Shown: positions 9,159-20,015, numbered from the stretch's first letter. The stretch is DNA of 64,000 nt from Vogesella sp. LIG4 (GCF_900090205.1 NZ_LT607802.1:963846-1027845); one strand, 5' to 3'. Notes: generated from the sequence alone by a model not told the origin. Program-made: numbers and translations.

Positions 9159-9192
9159 TAGACAAGTGACAGTCGTTTGGTAATATAACTAC
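9159..9192 (+). promoter_or_regulatory. zwf promoter with HexR-like operator
   Basis: -35 TAGACA (9159-9164), a 16-bp spacer and -10 TAATAT (9181-9186). A HexR-like box GTAAT-ATA-ACTAC (9180-9192) lies over the -10. It has the same 5-3-5 layout as the edd box with one mismatch between arms. The box ends 32 bp before the zwf start codon. Confidence 0.6.
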
Positions 9193-9224
9193 ATCACAAG
9201 CTACCCCGCGAGAGAACAATCAGG

Positions 9225-10697
9225 ATGGACAACGCTAATCTGCACACCCCGGCCTTCGACATGGTGCTGTTCGGGGGTACCGGCGACCTGGTGATGCGCA
9301 AACTGCTGCCGTCGCTGTACCAGGCGCATGCCGCCGGCCTGCTGAACGAAGAAGGCCGCATCCTGGCGCTGGGCCGCCGCGACATGGCGCGCGAGGACTA
9401 CCTGGCAATGGTGGAAAAAAGCTCGCGCATCCATATCAAGGAATATTTCTCCGACACTGCCTGGCAGAGCTTTGTCGCCCGCGTGGACTACCTCAAGGTA
9501 GACGCCGGCACGCCGGAACACTACCCGTCGCTGGCCGAGGCGCTGAACCAGCACGGCAACCGCGTGGCAGTGTGCTACCTCGCTACCGCGCCGGACCTGT
9601 TCGAAGGCATCTGCGACAACCTGGCCGCAGTAGGCCTGAACCACGACAAGGTGCGCGTGGTGCTGGAAAAACCGCTGGGCCACGACCTGGAATCCTCCAA
9701 CGAGATCAACGAAGCGGTGGCGCGCCACTTCAGGGAAGAGCAGCTGTACCGCATCGACCACTACCTGGGTAAGGAATCGGTGCAGAATCTGCTGTCCATC
9801 CGCTTTGCCAATGCGCTGTTCGAGCCGCTGTGGCGCCGCGAGTGGATTCACGACGTGCAGATCACCATTGCCGAGGAACTGGGCGTAGGCAGCCGCGGCG
9901 ACTTCTACGACAGCACCGGCGCGCTGCGCGACATGGTGCAGAATCACCTGCTGCAGCTGCTGTGTATCGTGGCGATGGAGCCGCCGGCCAACCTGGGCGC
10001 CGACGCGGTGCGCGACGAGAAGCTGAAGGTGCTGAAGGCGCTGCGCCCGTTTACCGAGCAGGACGTGGCCGGCAAGACAGTGCGCGCGCAGTACAAGGCC
10101 GGCGCCGTGAGCGGCCAGCCGGTGGTGGGCTACCTGCAGGAGCAGGGCATTCCCGCCGGCAGCCAGACCGAGACCTTCGTCGCCATCAAGGCCGAGATCG
10201 ACAACTGGCGCTGGGCCGGCGTGCCGTTCTACCTGCGCACCGGCAAGCGCATGCAGGAGCGCGTGGCCGAGATCGTGATCAACTTCCGCGACGTGCCGCA
10301 CCACCTGTTCCCCAGTCCGATGGGCCTGAACACCGCCAACCGCCTGGTGATCCGCCTGCAGCCGGAAGAAAGCATCCGCCTGTACTTCCTGTCCAAGGAG
10401 CCGGGCGATACCCAGCGCCTGCAGCCGGTGCACCTGAACCTGGACTTCCACGAATCGTTCAAGGTACGCCGCGCCGACGCCTACGAGCGCCTGCTGCTGG
10501 ACGTGATCCGCGGCAAGCTGGCGCTGTTCATGCGCCGCGACGAGCTGGTGGAAGCCTGGCGCTGGGTGGAGCCGATCATGGACCACTGGCAGCACAGCAC
10601 CACGCCACCCAAGCAGTACACCGCCGGCACCTGGGGCCCGGCCGCCTCCAGCGCGCTGTTGTCGCGCGACGGGGTGTCGTGGCACGAGGAATGCTAG
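9225..10697 (+). CDS. zwf: Glucose-6-phosphate 1-dehydrogenase
   Basis: Oxidises glucose-6-phosphate to 6-phosphogluconolactone with NAD(P)+, feeding the Entner-Doudoroff pathway. Length 490 residues, as expected. The dinucleotide-binding motif is [11 protein letters not shown] near residue 13, and the substrate signature is RIDHYLGKE near residue 180. It heads the zwf-pgl-glk-hexR-pgi run and is divergent from edd. Start ATG at 9225 follows the HexR-controlled promoter. An inverted pair of the uptake-like motif separates it from pgl. Confidence 0.98.
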   Translation: MDNANLHTPAFDMVLFGGTGDLVMRKLLPSLYQAHAAGLLNEEGRILALGRRDMAREDYLAMVEKSSRIHIKEYFSDTAWQSFVARVDYLKVDAGTPEHYPSLAEALNQHGNRVAVCYLATAPDLFEGICDNLAAVGLNHDKVRVVLEKPLGHDLESSNEINEAVARHFREEQLYRIDHYLGKESVQNLLSIRFANALFEPLWRREWIHDVQITIAEELGVGSRGDFYDSTGALRDMVQNHLLQLLCIVAMEPPANLGADAVRDEKLKVLKALRPFTEQDVAGKTVRAQYKAGAVSGQPVVGYLQEQGIPAGSQTETFVAIKAEIDNWRWAGVPFYLRTGKRMQERVAEIVINFRDVPHHLFPSPMGLNTANRLVIRLQPEESIRLYFLSKEPGDTQRLQPVHLNLDFHESFKVRRADAYERLLLDVIRGKLALFMRRDELVEAWRWVEPIMDHWQHSTTPPKQYTAGTWGPAASSALLSRDGVSWHEEC

Positions 10698-10712
10698 ACA
10701 CACTGCCCTGCC

Positions 10713-10747
10713 TGCGGCCAACCTTCCCCCGCTAAGGGTTGGCCGCA
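10713..10747. repeat. Inverted pair of uptake-like motif between zwf and pgl
   Basis: TGCGGCCAACC (10713-10723) pairs with GGTTGGCCGCA (10737-10747), an 11-bp perfect stem with a 13-base loop. No T-run follows, so it is a weak attenuator or mRNA-end element at best. It is one of six inverted pairs of this motif in the window. Confidence 0.6.
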
Positions 10748-10778
10748 CCAAACAAAAACAGATCCAACGGATACAGAG

Positions 10779-11456
<678 letters not shown>

Positions 11457-11463
11457 GAACATA

Positions 11464-11588
11464 TTCACGATCTAGCGAGCTAGCGCGAGACAAGGCAAAA
11501 ACGTGAGGGGCGCGGAGTTTACAAACAGTAAATACGCATACCTGAATCGAATTTGACGCTGTATCGCCGAAGCGCAGCAGATCGTGCG
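11464..11588 (-). repeat. Dispersed palindromic repeat family B, copy B1
   Basis: About 125 bp between pgl and glk, inverted relative to B2 and B3. The ends are TTCACGATCT (11464-11473) and AGATCGTG (11580-11587). Internally it keeps a hairpin, read on the minus strand as TTTAC-TGTTT-GTAAA followed by CTCCGC. B2 and B3 keep the same order of blocks, including GCTGCGC-TCGGCGAT near one end and CGTTTTTGCCTTGTCTCGC near the other. No open frame of interest is inside. Confidence 0.75.
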
Positions 11589-11616
11589 CAAGTCCTGAGC
11601 GAGGGATAACGTAACC

Positions 11617-12597
11617 ATGAGCAGCCTGCACCCCTACCCGCGCCTGCTGGCCGACATCGGCGGCACCAATGCCCGCTTCGCGCTGGAAACCGCGCCGGGC
11701 ATCATCGAAGACATCGATGTGCTGCCCTGCAACGACTACCCGACGCTGGCCGATGCCATGCGCGCCTACCTGCAACGCGCCGACACCCGCTCGGTAAGCC
11801 ATGCCGCCATCGGCATCGCCAACCCGGTCACCGGCGACTTCGTGCAGATGACCAACCACCACTGGGCGTTCTCCATCGAGGCCACCCGCCAGCAATTGGG
11901 TTTCGCCACCCTGCTGGTGCTGAACGACTTCACCGCGCTGGCACTGGCGCTGCCGCACCTGCCGGCTGCCGAACTGGCGCAGCTGGGCGGCGGCGAAGCC
12001 CGCCATGGCGCCAAGGCGCTGATCGGCGCCGGCACCGGCCTCGGCGTCTCCGGCCTGCTGCCGCACGGCGGCAGCTGGGTGGCGATTGCCGGCGAAGGCG
12101 GCCATGTATCGTTTGCCCCGGTGAACGACGAGGAAGCCGCCATCCTGCACTACGCGCAAGGCCGCCTCGGCCAGCACGTGTCCTGCGAGCGCTTCCTGTC
12201 CGGCCCCGGCCTGGAGCTGATTCACGACGCGCTGGCGGTGGCGGACGGCGAAGCCGCCGGCCAGCTGTCGGCGGCGCAGATCAGCGAGCGCGGCCTGTCC
12301 GGCCGTGACGCACGCTGCGAAAAAGTGCTGGCGCACTTCTGCGCCATGCTCGGCACCGCCGCCGGCAACCTGGCGCTGACGCTGGGCGCGGTTGGCGGGG
12401 TATACATCGGCGGTGGTATCGTTCCGCGCTTTGGCGACATGTTCGCCCGCTCCGCCTTCCGCGAGCGCTTCGAAGCCAAGGGCCGCTTCCGCGACTACCT
12501 GGCCGCCGTGCCGGTATATGTGATTCACAGTGCCTACCCGGCGCTGACCGGCGTGCAGGCCGCGCTGGCCGACCACCTGGGGGATTACCATGCTTGA
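11617..12597 (+). CDS. glk: Glucokinase
   Basis: ATP-dependent phosphorylation of cytoplasmic glucose delivered by the ABC importer; 326 residues, bacterial Glk family. Motifs: the phosphate loop LADIGGTNARFAL at residues 10-22, LNDFTALALALP (catalytic Asp), IGAGTGLGVSGLL and GEGGHVSFAP. The C-terminus overlaps the start of hexR by 8 bases, showing translational coupling. The start ATG at 11617 follows a GAGGGATAAC stretch at the edge of repeat B1. Confidence 0.96.
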   Translation: MSSLHPYPRLLADIGGTNARFALETAPGIIEDIDVLPCNDYPTLADAMRAYLQRADTRSVSHAAIGIANPVTGDFVQMTNHHWAFSIEATRQQLGFATLLVLNDFTALALALPHLPAAELAQLGGGEARHGAKALIGAGTGLGVSGLLPHGGSWVAIAGEGGHVSFAPVNDEEAAILHYAQGRLGQHVSCERFLSGPGLELIHDALAVADGEAAGQLSAAQISERGLSGRDARCEKVLAHFCAMLGTAAGNLALTLGAVGGVYIGGGIVPRFGDMFARSAFRERFEAKGRFRDYLAAVPVYVIHSAYPALTGVQAALADHLGDYHA

Positions 12598-13441
12598 AAA
12601 AATCCGTGCAGACCTGGACAAGCTCTCCGGCGCCGAACGCCGGGTGGCGGAACTGGTACTGGCCCAGCCCTATACCGTGATGCAGTCGGCGGTGTCCGAC
12701 ATCGCCACCAGCGCCGGCGTCAGCCAGCCGACGGTGATCCGCTTCTGTCGCAGCATGGGCTTTAGCGGTCTGTCGGATTTCAAGCTCAAGCTCGCCGGCA
12801 TCCTGGTAGGCGGCGTGCCCTATGTGCACTCCAGCGTGCGGCCGGAAGACCCGGTGTCGGAGATCACCGCCAAGGTGTTCGACAACACCGTCACCGCGCT
12901 GCTCAAGTGCCGCAACGACATCAACCCGCAGGCGGTGGACACCGCCGTGGACCTGCTGGCCGGCGCCCGCCGCATCGAGTTCTACGGCCTGGGCAACTCC
13001 GGCATCATCGCCGCCGATGCCCAGCACAAGTTCTTCCGCTTCGGCATTCCCACCGTGGCCTATGCCGACAGCCACATCCAGATCATGGCCGCCGCGGTGC
13101 TGGGGCCGGACGACGTGGTGGTGGCGATTTCCAGCTCCGGCCGCTCGCGCGAGCTGATGGACGCGGTGGAAATGGCCCTGAGCAGCGGCGCCAAGGTGAT
13201 TGCCATCACCGTGCCGGACACGCCGCTGGCCCACAAGGCCACCGTGACGCTGGAAGTGGATTCGCCGGAAGACAGCGAAACCTACAGCCCGATGCTGTCG
13301 CGCATCCTGCACCTGGTGCTGATCGACATCCTCACCGTAGGCGTGGCGCTCAAGCGCGGCCCCGGCGTGGTGACGCAACTGGAAAAAGCCAAGCGCAGCC
13401 TGAAGCAGAAGCGCCTGCGCGGCGAAGAAGAGCATGACTAA
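12590..13441 (+). CDS. hexR: HexR-type transcriptional regulator (RpiR family)
   Basis: Repressor of the Entner-Doudoroff genes that in known systems senses KDPG. 283 residues: an N-terminal RpiR helix-turn-helix ([24 protein letters not shown], about residues 35-60) and a C-terminal SIS sugar-phosphate domain ([32 protein letters not shown]). Encoded with glk, zwf, pgl and pgi, and overlapping glk by 8 bases. The two GTAGT-N3-ACTAC-like boxes between edd and zwf are its expected operators. The link between protein and boxes is inferred from the family. Confidence 0.93.
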   Translation: MLEKIRADLDKLSGAERRVAELVLAQPYTVMQSAVSDIATSAGVSQPTVIRFCRSMGFSGLSDFKLKLAGILVGGVPYVHSSVRPEDPVSEITAKVFDNTVTALLKCRNDINPQAVDTAVDLLAGARRIEFYGLGNSGIIAADAQHKFFRFGIPTVAYADSHIQIMAAAVLGPDDVVVAISSSGRSRELMDAVEMALSSGAKVIAITVPDTPLAHKATVTLEVDSPEDSETYSPMLSRILHLVLIDILTVGVALKRGPGVVTQLEKAKRSLKQKRLRGEEEHD

Positions 13442-13529
13442 GCCTGGCGCACGCGCCCCGCGCGGCAAGCGCACACCAGCCAGCCCGGCAGAGGTTGGCC
13501 GCAACGAGACAAAGAGACCCGGAGCCATC

Positions 13530-15179
13530 ATGAGCAAACTGACGCAACTGCCCGCCTGGAACGCGCTGTGGCAGCACTTCGCCGAAGCCAAGCAGCTGCA
13601 CATGCGCGAGCTGTTCGAAACCGACCCGCACCGCGCCGAGCGCTATTCGCTGGAAGTGGGCGGCCTGTTTCTGGACTACTCCAAGAACCGCCTCACCGAC
13701 GACACCCTGAAGGGGCTGATGGCGCTGGCGCGCGAAGCCGGCCTGCCGGCGCGCATCAAGGCCATGTTCAAGGGCGAGAAGATCAACAGCACCGAAAACC
13801 GCGCCGTGCTGCACGTGGCACTGCGCAACCGCACCAACTCGCCGATCATGGTGGACGGCGAAGACGTGATGCCCAAGGTGAACTCGGTGCTGGCGCGCAT
13901 GGGCAAGTTCGCCCACGCGGTGCGCAGCGGCGACTGGCTGGGCTACACCCACCAGCCGATCACCGACGTGGTGAACATCGGCATCGGCGGCTCCGACCTC
14001 GGCCCGCTGATGGTGTGCAGCGCGCTCAAGCCCTACGGCCACCCGCGCATGAACATGCACTTCGTCTCCAACGTGGACGGCGCGCAGCTGAAGGAAACGC
14101 TGAAGAAGGTACACCCGGAGACCACGCTGTTCGTGGTGGAATCCAAGACCTTCACCACCCAGGAAACGCTGACCAACGCGCTGACCGCGCGCGAGTGGTT
14201 CGTGTCGCGCGCGCGTGACGAAAAGGCGGTAGCCAAGCACTTCGTGGCGGTATCCACCAACAAGAAGGCCGTGGCCGAGTTCGGCATCGACCCGGCCAAC
14301 ATGTTCGAATTCTGGGACTGGGTAGGCGGCCGCTACAGCCTGTGGTCGGCCATCGGCCTGCCCATCATGCTGTACCTGGGCGAGGAGAACTTCGTCGAGC
14401 TGCTCAACGGCGCCCACATCATGGACCAGCACTTCTACAACGCATCGTTCGAAGAGAACATGCCGGTGTTGCTGGCGATGATCGGCATCTGGTACATCAA
14501 CTACTACGGCGGCGGCAGCCATGTGATCGCGCCGTATGATCAATACCTGCACCGCCTGCCGGCCTTCATCCAGCAGCTGGACATGGAATCCAACGGCAAG
14601 CAGGTGTGCCTGGACGGCGCGGCGGTGAACTTCGAAACCGCACCGATCATCTGGGGCGAAACCGGTATCAACGGCCAGCATGCCTTCTTCCAGCTGCTGC
14701 ACCAGGGCACCCACATCTCGCCTATCGACCTGATCTGCTCGCTGGAAAACCGCACCAGCCTGCCGGGCCACCACGAGATCCTGCTGGCCAACGTGTTCGC
14801 CCAGGCCGAAGCCTTCATGCGCGGCAAGACCGCCGACGAGGTGCGTGCCGAGCTGGCGGCGCAGGGGCTGGAAGGTGATGCCATGGAAGCGCTGGTGCCG
14901 CACAAGGTGTTCGGCGGCAACCGCCCCACCAACACCCTGCTGATGGACCGCCTGGACCCGCGCAACCTCGGCAGCCTGGTGGCGCTGTACGAGCACAAGA
15001 TCTTCGTGCAGGGCGTGATCTGGGGCATCAACAGCTTCGACCAGTGGGGGGTGGAACTGGGCAAGCAGCTGGCCAAGACCATCCACGCCGAACTGGCCGG
15101 CAAGCTCGCTTCCGCGCCGCACGACAGCTCCACCCGGCTGCTGATCGAACGCTACCGCCGCGCCAATCGCAACCAATAA
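13530..15179 (+). CDS. pgi: Glucose-6-phosphate isomerase
   Basis: Interconverts glucose-6-phosphate and fructose-6-phosphate. Starting at ATG 13530 gives 549 residues, the length of the E. coli enzyme; GGAG lies 6 bases upstream. An in-frame extension to 13434 is discarded as it overlaps hexR and lacks family resemblance. Signatures: GIGGSDLGP (near residue 151), the [14 protein letters not shown] stretch, and [13 protein letters not shown] near the C-terminus. It is the last gene of the sugar operon and ends at a strong bidirectional terminator. Confidence 0.97.
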   Translation: MSKLTQLPAWNALWQHFAEAKQLHMRELFETDPHRAERYSLEVGGLFLDYSKNRLTDDTLKGLMALAREAGLPARIKAMFKGEKINSTENRAVLHVALRNRTNSPIMVDGEDVMPKVNSVLARMGKFAHAVRSGDWLGYTHQPITDVVNIGIGGSDLGPLMVCSALKPYGHPRMNMHFVSNVDGAQLKETLKKVHPETTLFVVESKTFTTQETLTNALTAREWFVSRARDEKAVAKHFVAVSTNKKAVAEFGIDPANMFEFWDWVGGRYSLWSAIGLPIMLYLGEENFVELLNGAHIMDQHFYNASFEENMPVLLAMIGIWYINYYGGGSHVIAPYDQYLHRLPAFIQQLDMESNGKQVCLDGAAVNFETAPIIWGETGINGQHAFFQLLHQGTHISPIDLICSLENRTSLPGHHEILLANVFAQAEAFMRGKTADEVRAELAAQGLEGDAMEALVPHKVFGGNRPTNTLLMDRLDPRNLGSLVALYEHKIFVQGVIWGINSFDQWGVELGKQLAKTIHAELAGKLASAPHDSSTRLLIERYRRANRNQ

Positions 15180-15195
15180 GCGCGGGCGCAGGCAA

Positions 15196-15229
15196 CAAAA
15201 AACCGGACAACGAATGTCCGGTTTTTTTT
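15196..15229. terminator. Bidirectional terminator between pgi and ccsA
   Basis: Stem ACCGGACA (15202-15209) with TGTCCGGT (15215-15222), loop of five. A T-run follows on the plus strand (15222-15229) and an A-run precedes it (15197-15202), giving a T-run on the minus strand too. It serves the convergent pgi and ccsA. Confidence 0.9.
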
Positions 15230-15248
15230 GCGGCCAACGTTGGCCGCA
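15229..15248. repeat. Perfect 20-bp palindrome of the uptake-like motif
   Basis: TGCGGCCAACGTTGGCCGCA, directly abutting the T-run of the pgi/ccsA terminator. The same 20 bp recur exactly at 24941-24960 and 31285-31304, each time between convergent genes. Confidence 0.85.
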
Positions 15249-15281
15249 TGGTTGCATGCGCAGGGCGTTCCGCCACCGGCC

Positions 15282-16418
15282 TTACAGCGAACCGTAGGAA
15301 TGCAGGCCGGTCAGGAACATGTTCACGCCGATAAAGGCGAAGGTGGTCACCACCAGGCCGATCACTGCCCACCACGCCAGCGGCTCGCCGCGCCAGCCTT
15401 TCACCAGCCGCACATGCAGCCAGGCGGCGTAGTTCAGCCACACGATCAGCGCCCAGGTCTCTTTCGGGTCCCAGCTCCAGTAGCCGCCCCAGGCATCGGC
15501 CGCCCACATGGCGCCGAGGATGGTGGCGATGGTGAAGAACAGGAAGCCCACCGAGATCGCCTTGTACATCATCTCGTCGATCACGTCCGGCTTGGGCAGC
15601 TTGTCGGCCAGCACGCCGCGCCGCGCCAGGAGCTGCGCCACGCCCAGCATCGCCGACAGCGAGAAGGCGCCGTAGCCGACGAAGTTGGCCGGCACGTGGA
15701 TCTTCATCCACCACGACTGCAGCGCCGGGATCAGCGGCTGGATCTGGTGCGCCTGGCGGTCGAAGGTGTACCACAGGATGAAGCCCACCGCGGCACTGAT
15801 CACCAGCAGCACGAAGGCGCCCAGCTGGCGGGTGGCGAACTTGGCCTCGTAGTACAGGTACATCAGCGCGGTGATCAGGCAGAACAGGATGAACACTTCA
15901 TACAGGTTGGATACCGGGATGCGGCCAACGTCCGGCGCGATCAGGTAGCTCTCGTACCAGCGGGTGAACAGGCCGGACAGCGCAAAGGTGGCCGCCGCCC
16001 AGGTCAGGCCGCTGCCGATGCGCGCCAGCAGCGCGGAACGGGTCACCAGCCCGCCCCAGTACACCACGGTGGCGAGGAAGAACAGCGTGCACATCCACAT
16101 GAAGGCGGTCTGGCTGGCCAGCAGGAACTTGAGACCGAAGCTCTGCCCGGCGCGCGCCAGGTTGTGGTCGTACAGCTGGATGGCCAGCAGCGACAGCGCG
16201 CCGGCCAGCGGGAAGAACCAGCGCCAGCTCTTCCAGAACCAGCCCAGCGCGATCAGGCCGATGCTGCTGCCCACCAGGATCAGCTGCTCGTAGTAGTCCA
16301 TGGCGCTGCCGTACAGGCTGAAGCTGTACGCGGCAGCGGTGATGATCAAGGCGGCGAACAACCAGTCGCCGATGGCCAGCCGCTTGTAGAACGGTTGTTG
16401 CAGGGTCATTTCCATCAT
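15282..16418 (-). CDS. ccsA: Cytochrome c biogenesis protein CcsA/CcsB (system II heme handling)
   Basis: Polytopic inner-membrane protein that carries heme to the periplasm for attachment to apocytochromes c, in complex with ResB. 378 residues with about eight membrane segments. The tryptophan-rich WWD heme motif is present near residue 300 (WGGYWSWDPKETWALI), flanked by histidines that can ligate heme. The start ATG overlaps the stop of resB by 4 bases. Known as CcsB or ResC in other nomenclatures. The only c-type cytochrome in the window, cytochrome c4, is encoded upstream. Confidence 0.93.
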   Translation of the reverse strand: MMEMTLQQPFYKRLAIGDWLFAALIITAAAYSFSLYGSAMDYYEQLILVGSSIGLIALGWFWKSWRWFFPLAGALSLLAIQLYDHNLARAGQSFGLKFLLASQTAFMWMCTLFFLATVVYWGGLVTRSALLARIGSGLTWAAATFALSGLFTRWYESYLIAPDVGRIPVSNLYEVFILFCLITALMYLYYEAKFATRQLGAFVLLVISAAVGFILWYTFDRQAHQIQPLIPALQSWWMKIHVPANFVGYGAFSLSAMLGVAQLLARRGVLADKLPKPDVIDEMMYKAISVGFLFFTIATILGAMWAADAWGGYWSWDPKETWALIVWLNYAAWLHVRLVKGWRGEPLAWWAVIGLVVTTFAFIGVNMFLTGLHSYGSL

Positions 16419-18442
16419 GCTTCTCCACCTTCTGCCTTACGCCCTTCTAGCGTATCCACCACTTGGGCGAAATCGCGATCCAGGTCGCGGTTGTGGCGGT
16501 TGCTGCTCATCGCCACGCGCACGCGCCCCGATCTCAAGACTAGCCACAAGCGTACTTCACGGATATAGAACATCAGTATGATGCCGATCACCAAAAGCAG
16601 CGAACCCATGTACACCAGGCTCTTGCCGGGCGAGCGCGTCATCTGCAGGCCGGAAGCCTGCACCTGGTCGAAACCGGACAGCTCCAGGTACACCGGCGCG
16701 GTGTAATCGTTGAAACCGCTGATCGCCACCAGGCTGTCCAGCAGGAAGCGGTAGTGCTTGGCATCCTGCGGCCACGGCGCCAGGCCGGCCTTCTCCTGCG
16801 CCACCGCCATCACGTCGATGATGGTGCCCTGCAGGATCTTGATATAGGTCTGCGCAATGGCCTGACGCTTGTCGGCCGGCACTTTCTGGTCCAGGAACTG
16901 CTCCAGCGCATTGAAGCCGCCCTGGCTGAAGCGCGCCAGCACCCAGCGCACGCTGGTGGCAAACTGCTGCTGCATTGCCGGGCTGATGGCATTGCCCTGC
17001 AGCGCCTTGGCGGTGGTGCGCTTGACGATGTCGTCGTACCAGGCCGGGTTGTTCAGCGCCGCGCGCAGGCGCATGAAGCTGTCGATCTTCAGTTGGTCAT
17101 CCAGCGGAATGCGCAGGAACTGGAACGGCTGCGATACCTCGCTGCGCACGCCGGCCACCTGGTACAGCGCGCCCTCCTGCTCCATCGGCGCCATGTAGTG
17201 CATGAACTCGCGCGCCTGGCCCTGGCTGTCGCGCAGCTTGAAGGTAACCGACGGGCCGATGTTCTTCAGGCTCTTGCTGTCCTGCTTCACTTCGCGCGCA
17301 TCCTGCATGCGCTGGCCCATGCTCTTGGCGCCTTCCGGTGCCTTGCCCATGTTTTCCACGTTGAACACGCGCAGCTCGCCGAATTCCAGCTGGTAGTCCT
17401 TGCCGTTGGCCTTCAGCGGCTGGGCAGCCAGCGACACACCCTTGATGTCCACCGGTGCCAGTTGCGGCGCCGCCAGGTTCCAGGCGCGCAGCTGCAGTGG
17501 CGAGCCGCCATCGCCGAAGCTGGCCTGGTAGATGGCCACGCCGTCGATGATCAGCGGGTGGTTCACCTTGATGGTGGCCGGTGTTTCCTTGCCGCTTTGC
17601 TTGTCGGTGACCACGATGTCGCTGGCGAACAGCTTGGGCATGCCGTTGCTGTAGTAGTCGACGTGGAATTTCTTCAGCGTGACAATGAACGGCAGGTCCT
17701 GCACCAGGTAGCCATTGCCGCTGTTCAGGAAGATCACGTCGGCGCTCTTGTTCTCGGCGATGGTGACGTTGCCGCGGAACGACAGGTTGGCCGCAGTCAG
17801 CCGGCTCTGCGCCGGAATCTGGCTTTGCGGCAGGTCGCGGGTTTCCGGCACGATCTTGCCGGCCAGTTCGCCAAGCTTGAGCGGCAGGTTGCCATCCAGC
17901 AGGCCGCCGATGCAGATCACCACCATGGCGATGTGGGCGAAGAAATAGCCCAGCTTGTTGGCTGCCCCCTTCTTGGCCGCCAGCACCACGCTGCCGTCCT
18001 CGCGCTCGCGGCGCTTGTAGCGCATACCCAGCCGCTGCAGCAACGCCAACGCGGCAGGCTCGTCCAGCGTCAGCGCCAGTTCCTGGCTGTGCTTCATCGC
18101 CGCCAGCGAGTTGTCGCTGGCCTTTTCGCGGAAGGCGCGCATCTCGTGCACGAAGCCGGGGCCGTTGCGCACGATGCACAGCGTGGTAGAGGTCACCAGG
18201 AAGGTGAGAATGGTCAGGAACCAGGCCGAGTGGTACACGTCGTACAGGCCCAGGTCCTCGAATGCCTTGAACCAGAACGGACCGAACTCGAAAGCGTAGT
18301 TGGGATAGGGTTCGTTCTGCTTGAGCACCGTGCCGATCACCGAAGCGATGGCAAGGATGGTAAGCAGGCCGATGGCGAAGCGCATCGAACTGAACAGTTC
18401 GTACAGCTGGTAGCCGGGGGATGTGCGTTTTTTGCTGGTCAT
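16415..18442 (-). CDS. resB: Cytochrome c biogenesis protein ResB/Ccs1
   Basis: Partner of CcsA in system II cytochrome c synthesis; 675 residues. Membrane segments lie near residues 18-38 (RFAIGLLTILAIASVIGTVL), 70-90 and 160-185, followed by a large periplasmic domain (about residues 190-600) and a last segment SLVYMGSLLLVIGIILMFYI near the C-terminus. The tail is basic and cytoplasmic. It is translationally coupled to ccsA (ATGA overlap). A hairpin of 10 bp lies 21 bases before its start codon, and repeat B2 separates it from the cytochrome c4 gene. Confidence 0.93.
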   Translation of the reverse strand: MTSKKRTSPGYQLYELFSSMRFAIGLLTILAIASVIGTVLKQNEPYPNYAFEFGPFWFKAFEDLGLYDVYHSAWFLTILTFLVTSTTLCIVRNGPGFVHEMRAFREKASDNSLAAMKHSQELALTLDEPAALALLQRLGMRYKRREREDGSVVLAAKKGAANKLGYFFAHIAMVVICIGGLLDGNLPLKLGELAGKIVPETRDLPQSQIPAQSRLTAANLSFRGNVTIAENKSADVIFLNSGNGYLVQDLPFIVTLKKFHVDYYSNGMPKLFASDIVVTDKQSGKETPATIKVNHPLIIDGVAIYQASFGDGGSPLQLRAWNLAAPQLAPVDIKGVSLAAQPLKANGKDYQLEFGELRVFNVENMGKAPEGAKSMGQRMQDAREVKQDSKSLKNIGPSVTFKLRDSQGQAREFMHYMAPMEQEGALYQVAGVRSEVSQPFQFLRIPLDDQLKIDSFMRLRAALNNPAWYDDIVKRTTAKALQGNAISPAMQQQFATSVRWVLARFSQGGFNALEQFLDQKVPADKRQAIAQTYIKILQGTIIDVMAVAQEKAGLAPWPQDAKHYRFLLDSLVAISGFNDYTAPVYLELSGFDQVQASGLQMTRSPGKSLVYMGSLLLVIGIILMFYIREVRLWLVLRSGRVRVAMSSNRHNRDLDRDFAQVVDTLEGRKAEGGEA

Positions 18443-18462
18443 TTTTCTGGTTTCAGGCGCGA

Positions 18463-18487
18463 CAAAGGGGGCGCAAGGCCCCCTTTG
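18463..18487. repeat. GC-rich hairpin in the resB leader
   Basis: CAAAGGGGGC (18463-18472) pairs with GCCCCCTTTG (18478-18487), loop of five. There is no T-run on the minus strand, so it is more likely an mRNA-end or attenuating hairpin between cytochrome c4 and resB than a full terminator. Confidence 0.55.
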
Positions 18488-18530
18488 GAATACCGCTACG
18501 CAAAAAAGTTGCGCCGCTTGGAGATCTGTT

Positions 18531-18653
18531 CACGATCTGCTGCGCGTCGGCGATGTTGCGTGAGAAACGGTTCCGGAATGCTCATTTACTACGGGTAAAC
18601 TCCGCTTCCTCAACCGTTTTTGCCTTGCTCTCGCGCGAGCGTGCGGGATCGTG
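18531..18653 (+). repeat. Dispersed palindromic repeat family B, copy B2
   Basis: About 123 bp between the cytochrome c4 gene and resB. Ends TTCACGATC and GATCGTGAA; inner hairpin TTTAC-TACGG-GTAAA followed by CTCCGC. It lies within a same-strand gene pair but in the antisense orientation relative to them. Confidence 0.75.
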
Positions 18654-18664
18654 AATCTGCTCTC

Positions 18665-19285
18665 TTAACGAAGGCCGGAAATGTATTCGGCAACCGCCTT
18701 CATTTCGGCATCGCTCATGCGCATGGCAATGTCACCCATGATCTGGTTCTTGCGATCGGTGCCGGCCTTGAAGTCGTTCAGTTGCTTGGCCACGTAGGCG
18801 GCGTGCTGGCTGCCCAGTGCCGGGAACTGGTCCGGGATGCCGCGGCCGGCCGGGCCGTGACACGCCATACAGGCCGGAACCTTGGTGGCCGGGTTGCCGG
18901 CGGTATAAATCTTCTTGCCCAGCGGCATCTGGCTCTTGTCCGCGGCTTCGCGCGGTTTTGCCTTCTGGCTGCTGAAGTAGGCGGCGACGTTACGCACATC
19001 GTCCGGGGACAGCGAAGAGGCCATGCCCAGCATGATCGGGTTCTTGCGGTCGCCCTTCTTGAACGCCATCAGCTGGTTTTCGATGTACTTGGCTTGCTGC
19101 CCGGCCAGGGTCGGGTTGGCGGAAGCCACGCTGTTGCCGTCCGCGCCGTGACAGGCAGCGCACACCTGGTCGACGATGGCTTTGCCCTTGACCGGGTCAG
19201 CCTTGGCCGCCGGAGCCGGAGTGGCGGCCATCGCGGCAGCGGCAAAGCCTGCAGCAGCAATAGCCAACAGCATCTTACGTTTCAT
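18665..19285 (-). CDS. Cytochrome c4 (diheme periplasmic electron carrier)
   Basis: Periplasmic diheme cytochrome that carries electrons between the bc1 complex and terminal oxidases. 206 residues: signal peptide (MKRKMLLAIAAAGFAAAAMA), then two homologous domains, each with one heme site, CAACH near residue 42 and CMACH near residue 139. The methionine sixth ligands are probably within IMLGMAS and IMGDIAMRMSD. Start ATG 19285 follows TAGGAGCGACC, a good ribosome site. The gene is divergent from engB and upstream of resB-ccsA, the machinery that would mature it; the same order occurs in other Neisseriales. Confidence 0.95.
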   Translation of the reverse strand: MKRKMLLAIAAAGFAAAAMAATPAPAAKADPVKGKAIVDQVCAACHGADGNSVASANPTLAGQQAKYIENQLMAFKKGDRKNPIMLGMASSLSPDDVRNVAAYFSSQKAKPREAADKSQMPLGKKIYTAGNPATKVPACMACHGPAGRGIPDQFPALGSQHAAYVAKQLNDFKAGTDRKNQIMGDIAMRMSDAEMKAVAEYISGLR

Positions 19286-19376
19286 GGTCGCTCCTAGTGA
19301 GAGATAGCGTAAATATCTGTAAAGGTGGCAATTTCAAACCTGCTATTCTATATCAATTGACTTTGACCTTACTACT

Positions 19377-20015
19377 ATGTCGATTTTTCAGAAAGCGCAG
19401 TTTTTTACCACTGTAAACCATTTGCAGGATTTGCCACCCACCCGCTGTGAAGTCGCCTTCGTCGGCCGCTCCAACGCCGGCAAATCCAGCGCCATCAACA
19501 CCCTGTGCAATCGTACCCGGTTGGCCTACGTGTCGAAAACGCCGGGACGTACCCAGCATATCAATTTCTTCGACCTGGGGCAGGAGCGTTTTCTGGTTGA
19601 CTTGCCGGGCTACGGCTACGCCGAAGTGCCGGAGGCAGTGCGTGCGCACTGGGTGCAGCTGCTGGGACGCTATCTGCAGACCCGCGACAGCCTGGTGGGG
19701 CTGCTGCTGATCATGGATTCGCGTCACCCGCTGAAGGAACTGGACTGGAAAATGATCGAATTCTTCCAGATGACCCAACGGCCGGTGCATATCCTGTTAT
19801 CCAAAGCTGACAAATTGTCGCGCCAGGAACAACAAAAGGTTCTGTCCTCGGTCAAGAAACAGCTTGCCGAGCACCCGAATATCACCATTCAGCTGTTTTC
19901 CAGCTCCAAGAAAACCGGTACCGAGGAAGTTTCGCGCGTGGTGGAGGAATGGTTCGCCGCCTGCCCGCTGCCGGAAGAAGAAGATTTCGACGGCCCGGAA
20001 ACTTTCGGCGACTAA
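19377..20015 (+). CDS. engB: Ribosome biogenesis GTPase EngB/YsxC
   Basis: Essential GTPase of large-subunit assembly, 212 residues. G1 [12 protein letters not shown] (about residue 30), G2/switch [10 protein letters not shown]3 [10 protein letters not shown]4 LSKADKL and G5-like SSSKKTG are all intact. It is divergent from cytochrome c4 across 91 bp and is closed by a rho-independent terminator. The C-terminal extension is acidic ([14 protein letters not shown]). Confidence 0.97.
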   Translation: MSIFQKAQFFTTVNHLQDLPPTRCEVAFVGRSNAGKSSAINTLCNRTRLAYVSKTPGRTQHINFFDLGQERFLVDLPGYGYAEVPEAVRAHWVQLLGRYLQTRDSLVGLLLIMDSRHPLKELDWKMIEFFQMTQRPVHILLSKADKLSRQEQQKVLSSVKKQLAEHPNITIQLFSSSKKTGTEEVSRVVEEWFAACPLPEEEDFDGPETFGD

